A stretch of DNA of 64,000 nucleotides, from NCBI GenBank assembly GCA_025642065.1, contig JAODUP010000567.1:149501-213500 (forward strand), in the 5' to 3' direction. This DNA comes from Paralvinella palmiformis. Taxonomy: Eukaryota > Annelida > Polychaeta > Terebellida > Alvinellidae. The first letter of the stretch is position 1, and each line of letters starts with the position of its first letter. A program made the translations under genes and the position numbers. The notes beneath the pieces are model-generated. The model saw nothing but the letters and a program-made list of their open reading frames with translations. It had not been told where the DNA came from and did no database searches. Of this stretch, positions 35,437 to 47,939 are shown piece after piece.

Positions 35437-35447
35437 ATATATATAGT
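35437..35447 (-). promoter_or_regulatory. TATA-like box upstream of GPCR copy 1
   Basis: CTATATATATTTG on the minus strand, about 170 nt before the ATG. It lies inside the well-conserved block shared with the other copy (CATTTAGTATTCGCCGAC just upstream). Confidence 0.5.
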
Positions 35448-35849
35448 CGGCGAATACTAAATGTTTGTAGTACTCTCTAACCATAAACTGAGCTCAGATG
35501 TGACAGAGCAAATACAAAACATAGAAAGCTATACCAAATATATGATGTTGTGGGCTGAACCGTTCCTTCGTATCTGGTGTCTCGATGGCAAGAATCCTTT
35601 ACATTCGCTTTGCAGATCTGTCACTCCAGCACCCACTACTCGGTTAGCAACACCTTGAACATTTTGGTAGATCCAGTGCTAGTGTAGGACTTCAACAGAT
35701 TCGACATATTCTATTATGTGCTACAAATGTTTTTATTGCAGTAAACTATTCCACGTTTTAATTATTAGATAGATAGGTGTATCGACCGAGAAATGATGGC
35801 GTGTGACTTCCCTAGAAGATCCTACCTGCATGTGTTTGTGGTACCCCAG

Positions 35850-35852
<3 letters not shown>

Positions 35853-35896
<44 letters not shown>

Positions 35897-35930
35897 ATGT
35901 GTGTGTGTGTGCGCGCGTGTGTATGTGTGC
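35853..35930. repeat. (TA)n(TG)n microsatellite
   Basis: TA run then TG-rich sequence. The mirror tract is at 49079-49145. Confidence 0.9.
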
Positions 35931-36029
35931 GTGCGAGTGCGTGTGTGCTATTCTATATGTCTGTATTGTGCCTGTGTCTGGTTGCTTGTCAATCTGTCTG
36001 TTTGAATATCTGTCTGTTTGTCTGTATAT

Positions 36030-36030
36030 A

Positions 36031-36064
<34 letters not shown>
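36030..36064. repeat. (TGTC)n microsatellite
   Basis: Nine or so TGTC units. Confidence 0.9.
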
Positions 36065-36065
<1 letters not shown>

Positions 36066-36573
36066 ACATGTCCTCTGTCGGTCAATATTTAAACAGGACT
36101 GGTTTCGTTCGTCATGTTTCCAGTAGAAAATAATTATGATCGTATACAATTCTTTTCTATGTTATAGTTTCATGAAATATAAATAAATAAATTATGATTC
36201 GATATCTTTACAGGTTCGATCGCTCCTTCTGAATTTAAGTATATGTAACTTATATTGTTTTGTTTGATATCGATGCTCAATGACTGTGTTAACTAAAACT
36301 CTCTCCATTGCGACTGTAAATATTTAAATACATCACGTGAATAGGACGCTGCCTTTTATAGAAGATGGAATAACAATTGCTGTTCTTTTTTTATATTTAG
36401 CAATATTATGACGGATTTCGTATTACATTAGGGGTCAAATGGGTTAAGTTTCATTAGATATCTTAATTATTGCCATATTTTGTTGTGTTTTTGTAGGAAA
36501 TTATCGTAATTGTTTAGTTTAACTACTGTATGTTGTTAATGAAAAACTACGCATAATTAGGTACTCCACCACT

Positions 36574-36575
36574 AC

Positions 36576-36617
<42 letters not shown>

Positions 36618-37032
36618 TATTATTATTATTATTATTATTATCATCATCATCAGTAGTAACAGCAACATCAACAACAACAATAACATCAAATCTGACTACT
36701 ACTCTTCGTATTATTAATACTTCTACAATTAGTATCATTATTAATATTTTTTTAAATAACTGCCGATAACGTTGTTGTTATTGTTAGTGCGGATGCTACT
36801 GCTGATAATTATATAACTACTTCTAGTACAGCCACAACTACTATTACTACTACTGCTGCTAGTGCTACTGCTGTTGATAATCCTACTACCACCATTACGA
36901 CTGTTATTACTGCTATGATTGATTAATGACAAAGATGGTAGCTTCCTGATACTGGATCCAGTCAGCCATATGTACCCAGTATGACCACCGCTTAGGCTAA
37001 ATAAAACAATCACTATTGCTTTAATAATAGTA

Positions 37033-37068
<36 letters not shown>

Positions 37069-37070
37069 TA
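36574..37070. repeat. Trinucleotide-rich segment (ATC, ATT, ACT)
   Basis: ATC run 36574-36616, ATT run about 36617-36640, a degenerate ACT-rich stretch to 36900, and an ATT run at 37034-37068. The mirror segment is 47292-47660. Reading frames here are low-complexity Ser/Asn/Asp strings. Confidence 0.85.
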
Positions 37071-37197
37071 ACACACACGGATAACACGATAATTGAATTT
37101 ATCCAACAAAACAAATTGAATCCAGAAATTAATTTACTATTTTTACAACGTTAACACTTACATCTGGTGTTACTAATACACTAGAACCAGACATGAG

Positions 37198-37290
37198 GAC
37201 AATTCCATTTGGTCAATTCCAATTCCAATTCCACATCAAATTTATCAATTCTCAATTCAATTCCAAATTTATCAATTCCAATTCCGTTTT
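37198..37290. repeat. Degenerate CAATTC-type tandem repeat
   Basis: Repeats of CAATTCCAATTCCA with variants over 90 bp. Confidence 0.7.
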
Positions 37291-37570
37291 TTTCCGATTC
37301 TTTTTTGCCTAATGCTTTTTACGATGAGTAGGTACTCCGAGTAGTTTATATTCCAAGTAGGATTGTCATGGAAGAAATATTTCTGAATTAAAAAATTAGA
37401 TGGTAAATTAATTTTGCACGTTCTAAACATTGAACCGGGGAGGGTAATTCTCTATATAGATTACAGGTATGCTATGTGGTGGTGTCAAAGTGGTGTGGGC
37501 GGAGCCCACTTTATTTAGATCATTTTAATTGGTTAAATGCTCACGTGGGGTGCCACAGTCAGTCTGCATA

Positions 37571-37574
<4 letters not shown>

Positions 37575-37650
<76 letters not shown>

Positions 37651-37672
37651 TGTGTGTGTGTGTGTGTGTGAG
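37575..37672. repeat. (TA)n(TG)n microsatellite
   Basis: About 36 TA units followed by TG. Confidence 0.95.
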
Positions 37673-37826
37673 TGTGTGTATGTATGTATGTATGTGTGTG
37701 TTTGTGTGGTGTGTGTGTGTGATAAAATTTATTATCATTTAATTTTAGAAGATTTTGAGTCATCCATAGACGAATATCAGCAAAACAGTGTTCTAAATTT
37801 CATGGAAGGGAGAAATTTAACTCGTA

Positions 37827-37830
<4 letters not shown>

Positions 37831-37896
<66 letters not shown>

Positions 37897-37928
37897 GAGA
37901 GGAGGGAGAGAGAGAGAGAGAGAGAGAT
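37831..37928. repeat. (TA)n(GA)n microsatellite
   Basis: About 31 TA units, then a GA run. Confidence 0.95.
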
Positions 37929-37949
37929 ATATGTATCATAAGCATTAAA

Positions 37950-38195
37950 GTGATATTTAAGGCCATATCGTTGCGGAATTAGCAGGATAGGCTTATATTG
38001 CGAAAACTAGAGACCCAAGAACTGAACCCTTTGGGACATCAGATAGCAATAACTAAACATCAGACAAAATACTATGAAATGACATTCTCTGGGAGTGTTA
38101 TTCCAAATAGGTTTGAAGCCATTCAAGAATCTTAGCTAAACATGGGATCAGCCCAGATTTTTCTATAAAGGAGAAAGATTTTGGTTTTATCATCT
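37950..38195 (-). pseudogene. LINE reverse transcriptase fragment (PQGS block)
   Basis: The minus strand reads IPCLAKILEWLQTYLE then SQRMSFHSILSDV and LLLSDVPKGSVLGSLVFAI, the RT block with P(Q)GSVLG changed to PKGSVLG. Stops are present. Confidence 0.75.
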
Positions 38196-38196
38196 G

Positions 38197-38241
38197 CGCC
38201 TTATTATACACAGCTAAAACACACACACACACACACACACT
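38197..38241 (+). repeat. GCCTTATTATACACAGCTAA motif with (CA)n, left edge of block A
   Basis: The same motif occurs at 16447 and 17514. The right edge of block A has a related version, GCCTCTTACTATGTACCCTA followed by AAACACAC. Confidence 0.7.
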
Positions 38242-39176
38242 GAAATCCGCTGTTCTCGACCATGGGTCAAATAGATCAAGTGGATAGGCGCTTTAATTTA
38301 GATCCCACTACACCTAACTGCATATACTTAGGGACGCTAAATTAAGCGTGAATGAACGTTCCCCTTAGTGATGAACGGAAACGTATGAGGGTTAGCTGTT
38401 AGATTCGAGTAAATCATAGTATTTACTCAGGTTTGAGACGATATTTCGTTCTAGTCCAGTAATAATCCATTGTGCAGTATTGCTACTTTGTTTTATTTTA
38501 GTTTAATCGCTTCAGTGAGTCCATACTGTGTTAGTGTATATTCTCTTTGTTATGAACAAACTGTAATGTTGTTAACACGCTGAGGCTATATATAGGGCTT
38601 GAATTTTCACTTAGGTTAGAGAAGAACTTCGACGCCGGACCAGTCGGACGTGTATTGATACATGGTTCATATAGGTAGGATTTATTCAGTTATTCGAACC
38701 CAGAATAAAGCTGAGGTCAGCATCTGAGGTGTCGAAATGCTTTATATACAGGTTTCTTTTGGACCACAGAAAATTACTGTTGAATGTAAACTGTGGTGTC
38801 AAAATAGTTTATGATATGTATGTAGCAAGTCACCATTGAACTCGTGTTGTTTGTTGCGAGCTGTGGTATCAAATGATATGTTTTTTACGTGCTTCCGCTT
38901 TTTGTACGTAGCCTGCATGTAGCCGCTTTCCTGTGGGCGTGACATATTTGTCGTGTACGAAAAGCGAATTAACTGGTTCCCACAGGCTGATGAGTAGACC
39001 AGACACATGCTTAGGTATACGTACACATTTATCAATATGTGGAGGTATGGAACATTTTAGTTTTAGATTAATGTATGTATAGTTGTATTTAGATTTATGG
39101 AGGTAGGTTTCGAAGGATGTTTAGATATGTTGATGCTCTGTGCCTGTTGCCTCTTACTATGTACCCTAAAACACAC
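38241..39176 (+). repeat. Block A, longest copy
   Basis: About 935 bp. It contains a TATA-like GGCTATATATAGGGC (about 38583-38597) and an AATAAAGC polyadenylation-like signal (about 38703) roughly 115 bp downstream, an LTR-like arrangement. Related copies lie at 18370, 31618 (-), 52300 and 60506. No long ORF is inside. Confidence 0.8.
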
Positions 39177-39389
39177 ATTGTACTGTTCGTTACCATTCCA
39201 CATCCACAAATTCCAGACATGTTTCACGTACCGGTTCAATATTACAAATGTCCATTGTACGATAGACATAAGATAAATTAATAAAATCGGATATTTTCTT
39301 TACATGTTCTCTTCAAGTATTATCGGAATATCCATGACACCAGAAAAATAGTCATTTTGTCAGACAAGAGTTTTTAGTAACCCATTCCA

Positions 39390-39990
39390 AAATGTAAACA
39401 TCGCAATATAACGTGTATATCTCAAAGATATCTCCATACAGTGCTGCTGTCAGTACAAAAGAAATATCGCATCGTTCTATTCATAGCATTGTCACATTTT
39501 GGAAAGTTTCTAAAAACTCAAACATTCTGCCCCATAATTTAATATGGATAATATTAAATAAAATATTTAATATCAAATACTTTTGTGAACGTTTGGTACC
39601 TAAAGTTCCTTTGCGTTTTAATGTATTTATAACACCGCTTAATGCTCTGCTAGGAGAGTCCTACAATACTTGTAGACATTTTACAAAATCCATATGTTCA
39701 TCTATATAGACACCAAGAGGTTTATACGAATTTGCTACGAATATTTCTTGTCCATTGTTTTTAATATTTTAACGGGTTCATCCCTTAAACCTGTGACAAT
39801 GGTTTATAACGATTGACTTTATTATACTAACGTTTAGCCTCCATTTATTCATCCATTCATTCATAGCGTCCAACATAGTATTATCTAACGAGATAGTATC
39901 CAACATATATTGTAAGTCAGTTTAAAAGTTTGCCATTAACAGTATACAATCAGCATAACAGTGTATACTAATACAATGTGGCTACGCTAT
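39390..39990 (-). pseudogene. LINE reverse transcriptase fragment (YADD block)
   Basis: Minus-strand frames read CYADCILLMANF then NEWMNKWRLNVSIIKSIVIN, the YADD region of a non-LTR RT (second Asp replaced by Cys) and the following helices. A remnant LLAERA-like segment follows. Multiple shifts. Confidence 0.7.
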
Positions 39991-40539
39991 AACAAGGATG
40001 TCGATGTCCACAAACTGTTGACCATATTACGTGTGAATCCCCAATCGAGACAGACCAGGTGCGATCATCTCCGTGATCACCGTCAGAGGGGGGGGGGAAT
40101 CGGGAGCCCCTATTTGTTTCGCAAATGCTCCCCGTAATTGTTTCACCATTTGTCGAATGAAACATAAATTTTATCCCAATATTTGTGTGGGAAATAATAT
40201 ATTTCTGCACACTTGTGCAAAACATTCAGCATTGTTTGATTGGTGATATTCACGCGCCTGACATAGTGGATGTTTTTCAAACGAAGGTAGCGACACTATG
40301 GAATATTTTGAGGCAGCGTTGTGCACAAAGAAAATATTTGAGATGATATAATATGATTAAAACAAGGTCGTTTAGTCACAAAATAATGATTCCTAATTGT
40401 AATAAATAAAAATAGGCAGTAGCTGTGAATTAAGAAAAAGATTCAAACTTATTTAGTCGGTGGAGTAATACAATAGACGAGGTTTGTGATTAGGCTCTTT
40501 GTTTGGCGGGTTGAGTTGGTGTATCGTTTTGGTTTTGTT

Positions 40540-40886
40540 GTTCGGGGATAATCTCCAGGCTGTCGCTTAATCAGCACAGCCTCTATGTTGGAGTGGTCGA
40601 GAAATCTCCTCCCCCACCACTCACAGGGGAGCAGTACGGAAAGATGGAGCCGAATTACCCCGAGGGTGGTCACTGCCAGAGTGTTTTACGTCCTCAGGGG
40701 TTTTTAACGTCCCCCTTTATTTTAAATAAATCAGTGGAGACGGCAGCGCCATTTAACGTGGTCAGCCACCCACGATGTAGTGAGCCGAGAAATTAATCCC
40801 TGGAAAAGTTTCGACCTCTTACGGGGTTCGAACCTGCGACCGTTGGCACCAAGTGCCGGGTGTTTAACCGCTAGTCCACCGGAGCT
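40540..40886 (-). repeat. SINE-2, minus-strand copy
   Basis: Reverse complement of 19561-19920. The head here is better preserved: GGTGGACTAGCGGTTAAACA and GGTTCGAACCCCG match tRNA A and B boxes. Confidence 0.85.
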
Positions 40887-41339
40887 CAAGTGGTGTATCG
40901 TTAAGATTTGGATCAATAAATGTACTCGTGAGTAATTCGTAGTCGTTGGCTATGTTTTATGGGCGAATTACAAACTTTGAAGAAGCGTTCAAACTATTTC
41001 AAAATATTTGATCGGATATTGGGGATTTCATGCCATTTCACGGAAAATATAATATCAATGATCCGGCAAATTGGAGTCCACGTTCTAACCGAATTGTGGT
41101 CGATTTTGTCTTATACTGGTGCGAGAAATAGCGGAGTGACGGTGTATCGTCATCGTGTAATTTAATGTCTGTGTTTAGTTATTTTATATAGTTACCCAGA
41201 TCATTCACACAGATCCGCACCAAAAGTATTGTACCATCGTAATTTTTTAACCAGTATTACCATGAAACAGCTCGACAAGAAAATGGCAATAACTTCATTA
41301 AAAACGAAAACAAAAGCACAATAATTTGAATGTTGTTTG

Positions 41340-41980
41340 TAGATAGAATTAGTAACATTTTGTATCTACTACGTTATGATGTGGTGAGGCAGATGAGGCA
41401 GATATCTGACGACAGACCTGATACTGACGATGATCACAATGCAACAGGTTGGAATAACCGGGTCGCCATACAGATGAACACGAACCGAATAACCGTTTCT
41501 AGGCATGGCGGAGGTACATACAGACTAGCAGTTGTGCTAGGAGGGCTAGATCTGGACCCTCAAAGAAGACCACATTCCGGGAAGACAAGATCCTGAAATG
41601 TATTGTGCTGTAACAACGATTCCTGTCCTCGGGAACTATTAACCGCATGTTGATTGACCGGATAGGCAAATTGGTTTGGAGAAGGATTCATAGCGGATAT
41701 CTTTACCGATGAGTCACCAGAAGGAAAACACTCGTTGGTTTAAACAACAGACGTGCTAGAATCCGGTGGAGTACCAGAGTTATACAATGGAACACAGAGG
41801 CTAACTGGTCCAGAGTTGTCTTTTCAGATGAATCGAGATTCAATCTTGGCTTAAATGAGGGACGAATGAAGGTATGGCTGGAACATGGGACTGCAATGGA
41901 GCCAGAAAACATTATAGGATTTACCAGGGGATGTTCTGTTTCTTTAATGCTATAGGGATATGTACTGATCATGTTGACAT
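41340..41980 (+). pseudogene. Tc1/mariner transposase relic
   Basis: Frames in order: RQISDDRPDTDDDHNATGWN, then RITVSRHGGGTYRLAVVLGG, then LVGLNNRRARIRWSTRV, then NWSRVVFSDESRFNLGLNEG and RMKVWLEHGT. SDESRF is the second catalytic-Asp motif of Tc1 DDE transposases. Frameshifts and stops separate the pieces. Confidence 0.75.
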
Positions 41981-42642
41981 TCGGGTTCCCAATTTTCTGG
42001 ATTCCGTTGATACTATGTTTCTAGTGATCCAAATCGCTTTTTGCCGACAACAAGTAAGATGTTTGTGAGCTCTACATCGTGAAGCAATATAAAGCATTAT
42101 TATTTCATTAATATTAAAGTGTATGTCGTATAGATTTTAGCCGACAGAAGATTTAGAATATTTGGAAGAATAAAAGTTTCAATTGTACTGAACTTGAAAC
42201 AAGTTTTTGATCCTAATACATTATCAGTCTTCAAGATTGAAAAAAGGACAAAATATGTTCTTAACAACAAGTTTATTCAATGGACTAGATTAAAATGTCG
42301 CAATTCTTACAAAGAAATTAATTTAGCAGGCATTCCTTTATACTGATCGAATAATGACGATAACAAGCAAGACCTAAAACCCAATCTTGTTATTTTAAAG
42401 GTAATTCAGTTGATATTGAAAATACATAGTTAGGTTATAGCATGCATTTCTGGCCGCAAAATATATGTACAAACTAGAACACTCATAAGAGTTCAATAAG
42501 GAATTTAAATATTTTGGAGTGGGGTTGTATGTTAGCACATTAATTAAATCTCACTTGTCCAACTACATATAACTAGACAAGTAATCAAGTGGTTATAATA
42601 TTGAATAAGTGTAATTTATTATCTTCAATTATTTTCTTCAAG

Positions 42643-42688
<46 letters not shown>

Positions 42689-45600
42689 GACGACAATGAA
42701 GTATTGTTCACTCTTAATACAACAAAATCCCAAGTAGCACTTTTTATGCATGACTATGTACTGTATCTAATTTATTACATATGTCCTTTGACAAAACTTA
42801 CAAGTTTAATTATGAAATCTAGGAAGATAACCAGACTAGACATTCTAATCAAATGTACATTGAATGATGTAACTCTACCTTTGCAGGAAAGTTGTCACTC
42901 TATACATTCCCTCTTATATGAAAGCAGTGGTGTAATATTATCTCAAATGTTTCTTCACGACGTCATTTCAATAAACGATTGGACAATTTCATATTATCAT
43001 CAAATTCAAAATCAGTGCTCTATCAACTGATCCAGGTATTGTAGAAACTAGGTTGCTTTCGAAGATCCTTATCAAAACCGAAAGGTACAACTTAAAAGTG
43101 TACTGTATTTTGTTTCCGCAAAATTACCTGACCAAATAATAAAAAATGTATTATTCCATCAACCTATCGCTCTTCCTTTGGTGTTCTCCGGAGGATTTCA
43201 TTCAGCCTCTTTCATTGTTCTTTTTTTAACCATTTATATAATAAACTTTACATATCAAATGTTGGTACAATTGGGATGACAGCTTCAGCTACACTGGCCG
43301 TTCAATCACCATTGACAATAGTATGCTCTATTATTTCATTATCTGTTTTGTATGCAGGCAAAATAAATTTGGATTCAGTTAATTTCAATTTAATTCATTA
43401 TAATAATTATCTGATTTACATTATTATTTTCAACTTTGAGAACTAAATAGTGTTTTCATGACATTAATTTATATTTTATGAAAATGATCATATTCACTAG
43501 TTCCTAATTTAAGATATATTTAAGTTTATATCACAAAACGCCTTTGTCATTAGTAAACAATCTAGTTTACAATTGTATTAATACCCAATTAGAAAACTGT
43601 TTATTATATCGCCATTTGAAGAGACGTACAATTTAAATCATTTTCTAAAACGTGTTTATGTTAACAATACTGATATCCCCACAATAACAAGCTTTAACGA
43701 ATTTAGGCTTTAATACAATATTCATTTTCTATTGTATGTTTAAGACACAGACCATGTTAACCTTTTCCCTTCGAAGCTGATAATGTATTTATAATATTAG
43801 TTTTCAATATCGTTGACTAAACATGGAAATTTAGTCACAAAGGAATTATTGAATATCTTAGTTGTTCCTTGGTCTGACGTGTCCTCTTTACAGATAAATA
43901 TAATTCTATTTACAGAAAATTATATTAGAATTACTATATTAACAAACATAAATAATAATATATTATATATGCAATAAAATGTCTGGCTTGGAAAACGTAA
44001 TGAGCATAATTACACATTCGAGTAAATTAGTATTACATAACTTACGCCACCGGAATTTCAGTAACAAATTTTGATACAGGTGATAAAGTGTATACAAACT
44101 TCATTTGATGCATGCTATCAAAAGATTGACTGGTGCGGAATATTACACCTATTCTCAATGGATGGTAAAGTAGGCCATAGGTAAGCATTATCCCTCTTGA
44201 TGAAAGTATTGATATATGTTTAGTGTGTGAAACATTTAGCAGCAAACATGTATTTCTCCAGTCGAACTATGGTATTTGTTATAAATACATCTCTCTTTCT
44301 AAGTCTGTATCATTGCCATAAAAGACTATTTGCATGTATGCAGTTAAGTATTTCCTCGACTTGAACAATATAATAACTATCTAGGTTCGAAATTTTCCTT
44401 CAATTTATCTAAATGCATCATTAAACCAAATCCATTGTATAAATTACAGGGAGTATTAAGTCACAACATTTCCACCTAGAAATGCGATATCCTCGTTCTC
44501 TGTAATATTTTCTTCTGAATATGTGGTGATATACCGGTTATTTGGCATCCCGTAGCTGGCAGAAGTATAACAAATCCATCTTGCAGAGGCGGAGGGCTAT
44601 TCGGCGATTATGATTGAATGAAGTCAGTTGCATCAGGACGTGTAAAAAGATAGGATATCCGGGATTTATGTACCTGACATCTTGGATGTTTTTATATAAT
44701 TGTTAACAGAACAAAATAATATTCACAATTAATCACAATCTGATGGGTAGTAAAAGTGAATTGAATAACAATGGTGATTATGTTTGGAGAGTTAAGCTCG
44801 TTATTTCATTATATGTGCCTTTTAAGGGTGCGTACCTGCGCGTCCGTGTAATAACGGCGTCTGTTGGCTATACCTGGGATAAAATGGATATATATGTTAC
44901 TGTTGTATTTCACGAAACGATTACTATAACAGCTAGAGTTAACTGTTATATATATCGTATCAATAAGAAGTCGACACTCAAAGGCACACACATCGACACA
45001 CACGCTCGCATACAAACAAACAAACACACACACACACACACACCATGCTTTCCCATTTATATCGTGCAAATTACCCATAAAATAAGTTGTTTTGTGGGTA
45101 CAAACAGCATTATAATTTGTGTTTATATAAATCACCTTCAGCTGGATACTATTTGGCTAATTCAGTATACAACAGAAAGTGCGAACAATGAATTTACCAT
45201 TTCGTTTGTCACAACTAATGATTTCGCATTAAATAATTGTTTTTATATTCTGCGTTCTAATACTAACCCTGACTTTGCTAATCACTCTTGCACGCGACAG
45301 CAAAATGACGTGTAATAAAAATTAATTACAAAACAGGGAAAAGGCCTAATTTGGTCATGGGATAACTCTCGCTCATTAGCTATAAGTATCTACCGAGTAT
45401 CATCTTCAAACCCCACACAACTCTGCCAAACCATAACAGTGCGGAAATTGCTGAGTGGCAGAAGAATACCTTTTAAGGCTCCTGATTGCTGTTGAGGGCT
45501 GTACGAACAATACAAATATCCGCGCATTGTAATATCATTAGTATTAATAACAACTGATAAATTGAAAATACTATCTAGCTGGAATTAGTCTTTGCCACAG

Positions 45601-47250
45601 ATTTAAGCTTCTGTTTGCCTGTCTGCTTGTCCGTATGTCTGTCTGTTTGTATGTCTGTCTGTTATCGAAGGTAATCAACATGAACATCCCAATATCTTAG
45701 GATTTGCTATAGAGGTAACTGTTTATGGTCAATGTCATGCACACATCCGGTTTCATCTCCGAAGATATCTTAGTTCGCTGAAGGAGAAATGAAGCAACAA
45801 TTGCCGAATAAAATTCACCTTGCGCAGAAGCAGCGTTTCCGTGAACGGGCCCCTGAACGAGTATTAAATTAGCAGGCCCCTGCATCAGCATAATAAATGG
45901 GCCCCTGCACAAGCATTAAAGATCCTTTCTCAGTTACAACTTTGAACAAGTGATGGCTCAATCATCTACATCAGTGTCCATTCATAATAGGAGCCCAAAA
46001 CCCAGTTTCAGATGGAAGTTTCCCTAAATTATCTAGGATTATATAGCTCATTCCTAACTTGGATCTACGATGTCCATGCAGTGGAAAACAACTGGCGTCG
46101 AAGAAACGTATGCCTGATGTAATTGCGGCTACAGGATGTATTTATTTCAAAAATTTCCATCATCTAATGGAAATGGAAATTGAGTTCAAGAGTTTCTAAT
46201 TAACCTTACACCTACACCATCACCAAATCCCAAGGTTAGACAATGACTGTAGCTGAACTCTAATTGGAAGAGACCGGTTTCTCTCCAGGACGGCTCTATC
46301 ATGGATGTTAACAAGTTTGACTCCCGAACAGTCTTTATGTGAATTCTCCAGGTTAAAATTAGTTTATAAATTTTACCAAATGTCAAGTGGCTTTATAATT
46401 GTTGTGTTTGAAAGAATAGGTATTCTTCTTTCACGCAAGTTTATGCTTTATTTCCCGAGTAACCCCAGGTAACCTGCTAGTATGTGACAAGGTGACCGCC
46501 AAAGGACTTACCTTTGTTGTTACTGAATAGGTACTTTTTTGTTACAATAGCTTCTTTCCCCTATAAACATTCTATGCTTTTATATTGCCGTTCAACATTG
46601 AAGCAACATTCCATATTATTTACTAATGTTCGCAGAGAAGACCCTTAATACATCCATTATTATAACATAAATCGGGAGGCATATTCAAGCAGGTGGCATG
46701 TTTAGGTGACTTCACATCAGAATACCACTGCCGTAAGTATGATATCTGTAAAAGCAATAACTCCAGTGTAATACAATTTGGAACGATGGGAACATTATTT
46801 ATCTAAATACATCCTCAATGAATTTTTTTGTTCCAGGTACTTGTAATGCTTAACACTTACCTAATCGACGAAGCAAGTATATTGATAAGATCATATTGAC
46901 AAGATGCAACCGAAGTTATTTGAGCAATAAATAAAACAATTTTGTATTTCCCAAGCAGTTTCTAATTCCAATTATGGATAACGTTACATAACTTAGGCCC
47001 TATTTTCTCCGGTCTTTATATGATAGATTTATTCTATATCTAGGAAATATACCCCAAAGAAGTCGTGTTTGTGAACACGCAATCAATCCCGTGAGTTCGT
47101 ATGTCAATGAACCATACAGGATGTGGCTTGTTTGGCAGCTAAACACAGCTTATAGTTAGTCATAAAGCGCTCTTTGTTCTCTTTAAGTAAATAGTATCCC
47201 CAAAACTGAATAAAATAAATTATAGTTCATTTGAACAGATGAATAAACAT
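41981..47250. other. Spacer between the arms: gene-poor AT-rich DNA
   Basis: No convincing gene. It holds (TA)n at 42647-42684, an (AC)n at about 45022-45043, a TGTC-rich stretch at about 45615-45662 and the minisatellite at 45846. Open stretches at 42704-43030 and 44743-45315 lack homology, and the second runs through the (AC)n tract. 44042-44245 (-) may be a LINE scrap. Confidence 0.6.
45846..45924. repeat. Three-copy GGGCCCCTG minisatellite
   Basis: CGGGCCCCTGAACGAGTATT, CAGGCCCCTGCATCAGCATA and TGGGCCCCTGCACAAGCATT recur at a spacing of about 26 bases, a GC-rich island in AT-rich DNA. Confidence 0.75.
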
Positions 47251-47291
47251 GAGGATAGCTTTAATTATCGTGTTATCTGTGTTCTTTAAAT

Positions 47292-47660
47292 AATAATAAT
47301 AATAATAATAATAATTATTATTATTATAAAAAATACTATTATTATAGCAATAGTGATTGTTTTATTTGGCGTGAGCGTTTGTCATACTGGGTACATATTA
47401 GCAGTAGTGGTACTACTACTACTGCTACTAGTTGTAGTAGAAGTAGTTGTAGTAGTCGCAGTAGTAGAACAAGTAGTTATATAATTATCAGCAGTAGTAC
47501 CGCAACAACAACAACAACAATAGTATCAGCAGTTTAAACAAATGGTAATAATAAGGATACTAATTGTAGTAGTAGTGATATTACTAAGAGTTGTAGTAAG
47601 AGTTGATGTTATTGCTGTAGTAATTGTTGTTGTTGTGGCTGCTGCTACTGATTGTGGTGG
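47292..47660. repeat. Trinucleotide-rich segment (AAT, AGT)
   Basis: Mirror of 36574-37070. Confidence 0.85.
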
Positions 47661-47939
47661 TGGAATACATAATTATTGGTAACTTTTCATTAACAAGATA
47701 CACTACTTATATAACCCTTGGTATGTGTAAAACAGAAAAATTAACTCTAAATCAAAATACTTTAAAAACTCAATAATTTCGATCTGTAATAAAAAAACAC
47801 TTTTCCGATCCAACATGATATTGTTAAATATAAAAGGAATTTCAATTATTATTCAATCTTCTATAAAAAGAAGCATGCTAGTCAAGAGATGTGTTTAAAT
47901 AATTACCCTCATAATTGGGAGAGTTTTAGTTAACATTTA

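Larger units (their letters stand above)
31600..37100. repeat. Left arm of the large inverted duplication
   Basis: Order left to right: block A (-), block W (+), AT-rich spacer, GPCR (-), promoter, (TA)n/TGTC microsatellites, trinucleotide-rich segment. The same order appears reversed and complemented at 47250-52900. The inner boundary is near GATAACACGATAATTGAA (37080). Identity is near 99% in the gene and roughly 80% outside by eye, with many indels. Confidence 0.85.

Noticed and set aside
35733..36149. 138-codon frame rich in Thr/His/Tyr/Ile
   Set aside because: Translation of TA, TG and TGTC microsatellites.
36547..37013. Asp/Asn- or Ser-rich frames
   Set aside because: Low-complexity translation of trinucleotide repeats.
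37476..37948. Frames of 88 and 139 codons
   Set aside because: Mostly (TA)n and (TG)n translation (YIYIYI, VCVCV).
37950..39990. One LINE split by block A
   Set aside because: On the minus strand the YADD block (39.9 kb) would come before the PQGS block (38.1 kb), the reverse of RT order, so these are two separate fragments.
40830..40886. tRNA gene on the minus strand
   Set aside because: Head of SINE-2, repeated at 19561 with the same body.
42704..43030. 108-codon open frame
   Set aside because: No recognised homology, AT-rich, next to a (TA)n tract.
44743..45315. 190-codon open frame in the spacer
   Set aside because: It runs through an (AC)n tract, has no domain or splice context and ordinary AT-rich composition. 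Probably chance.
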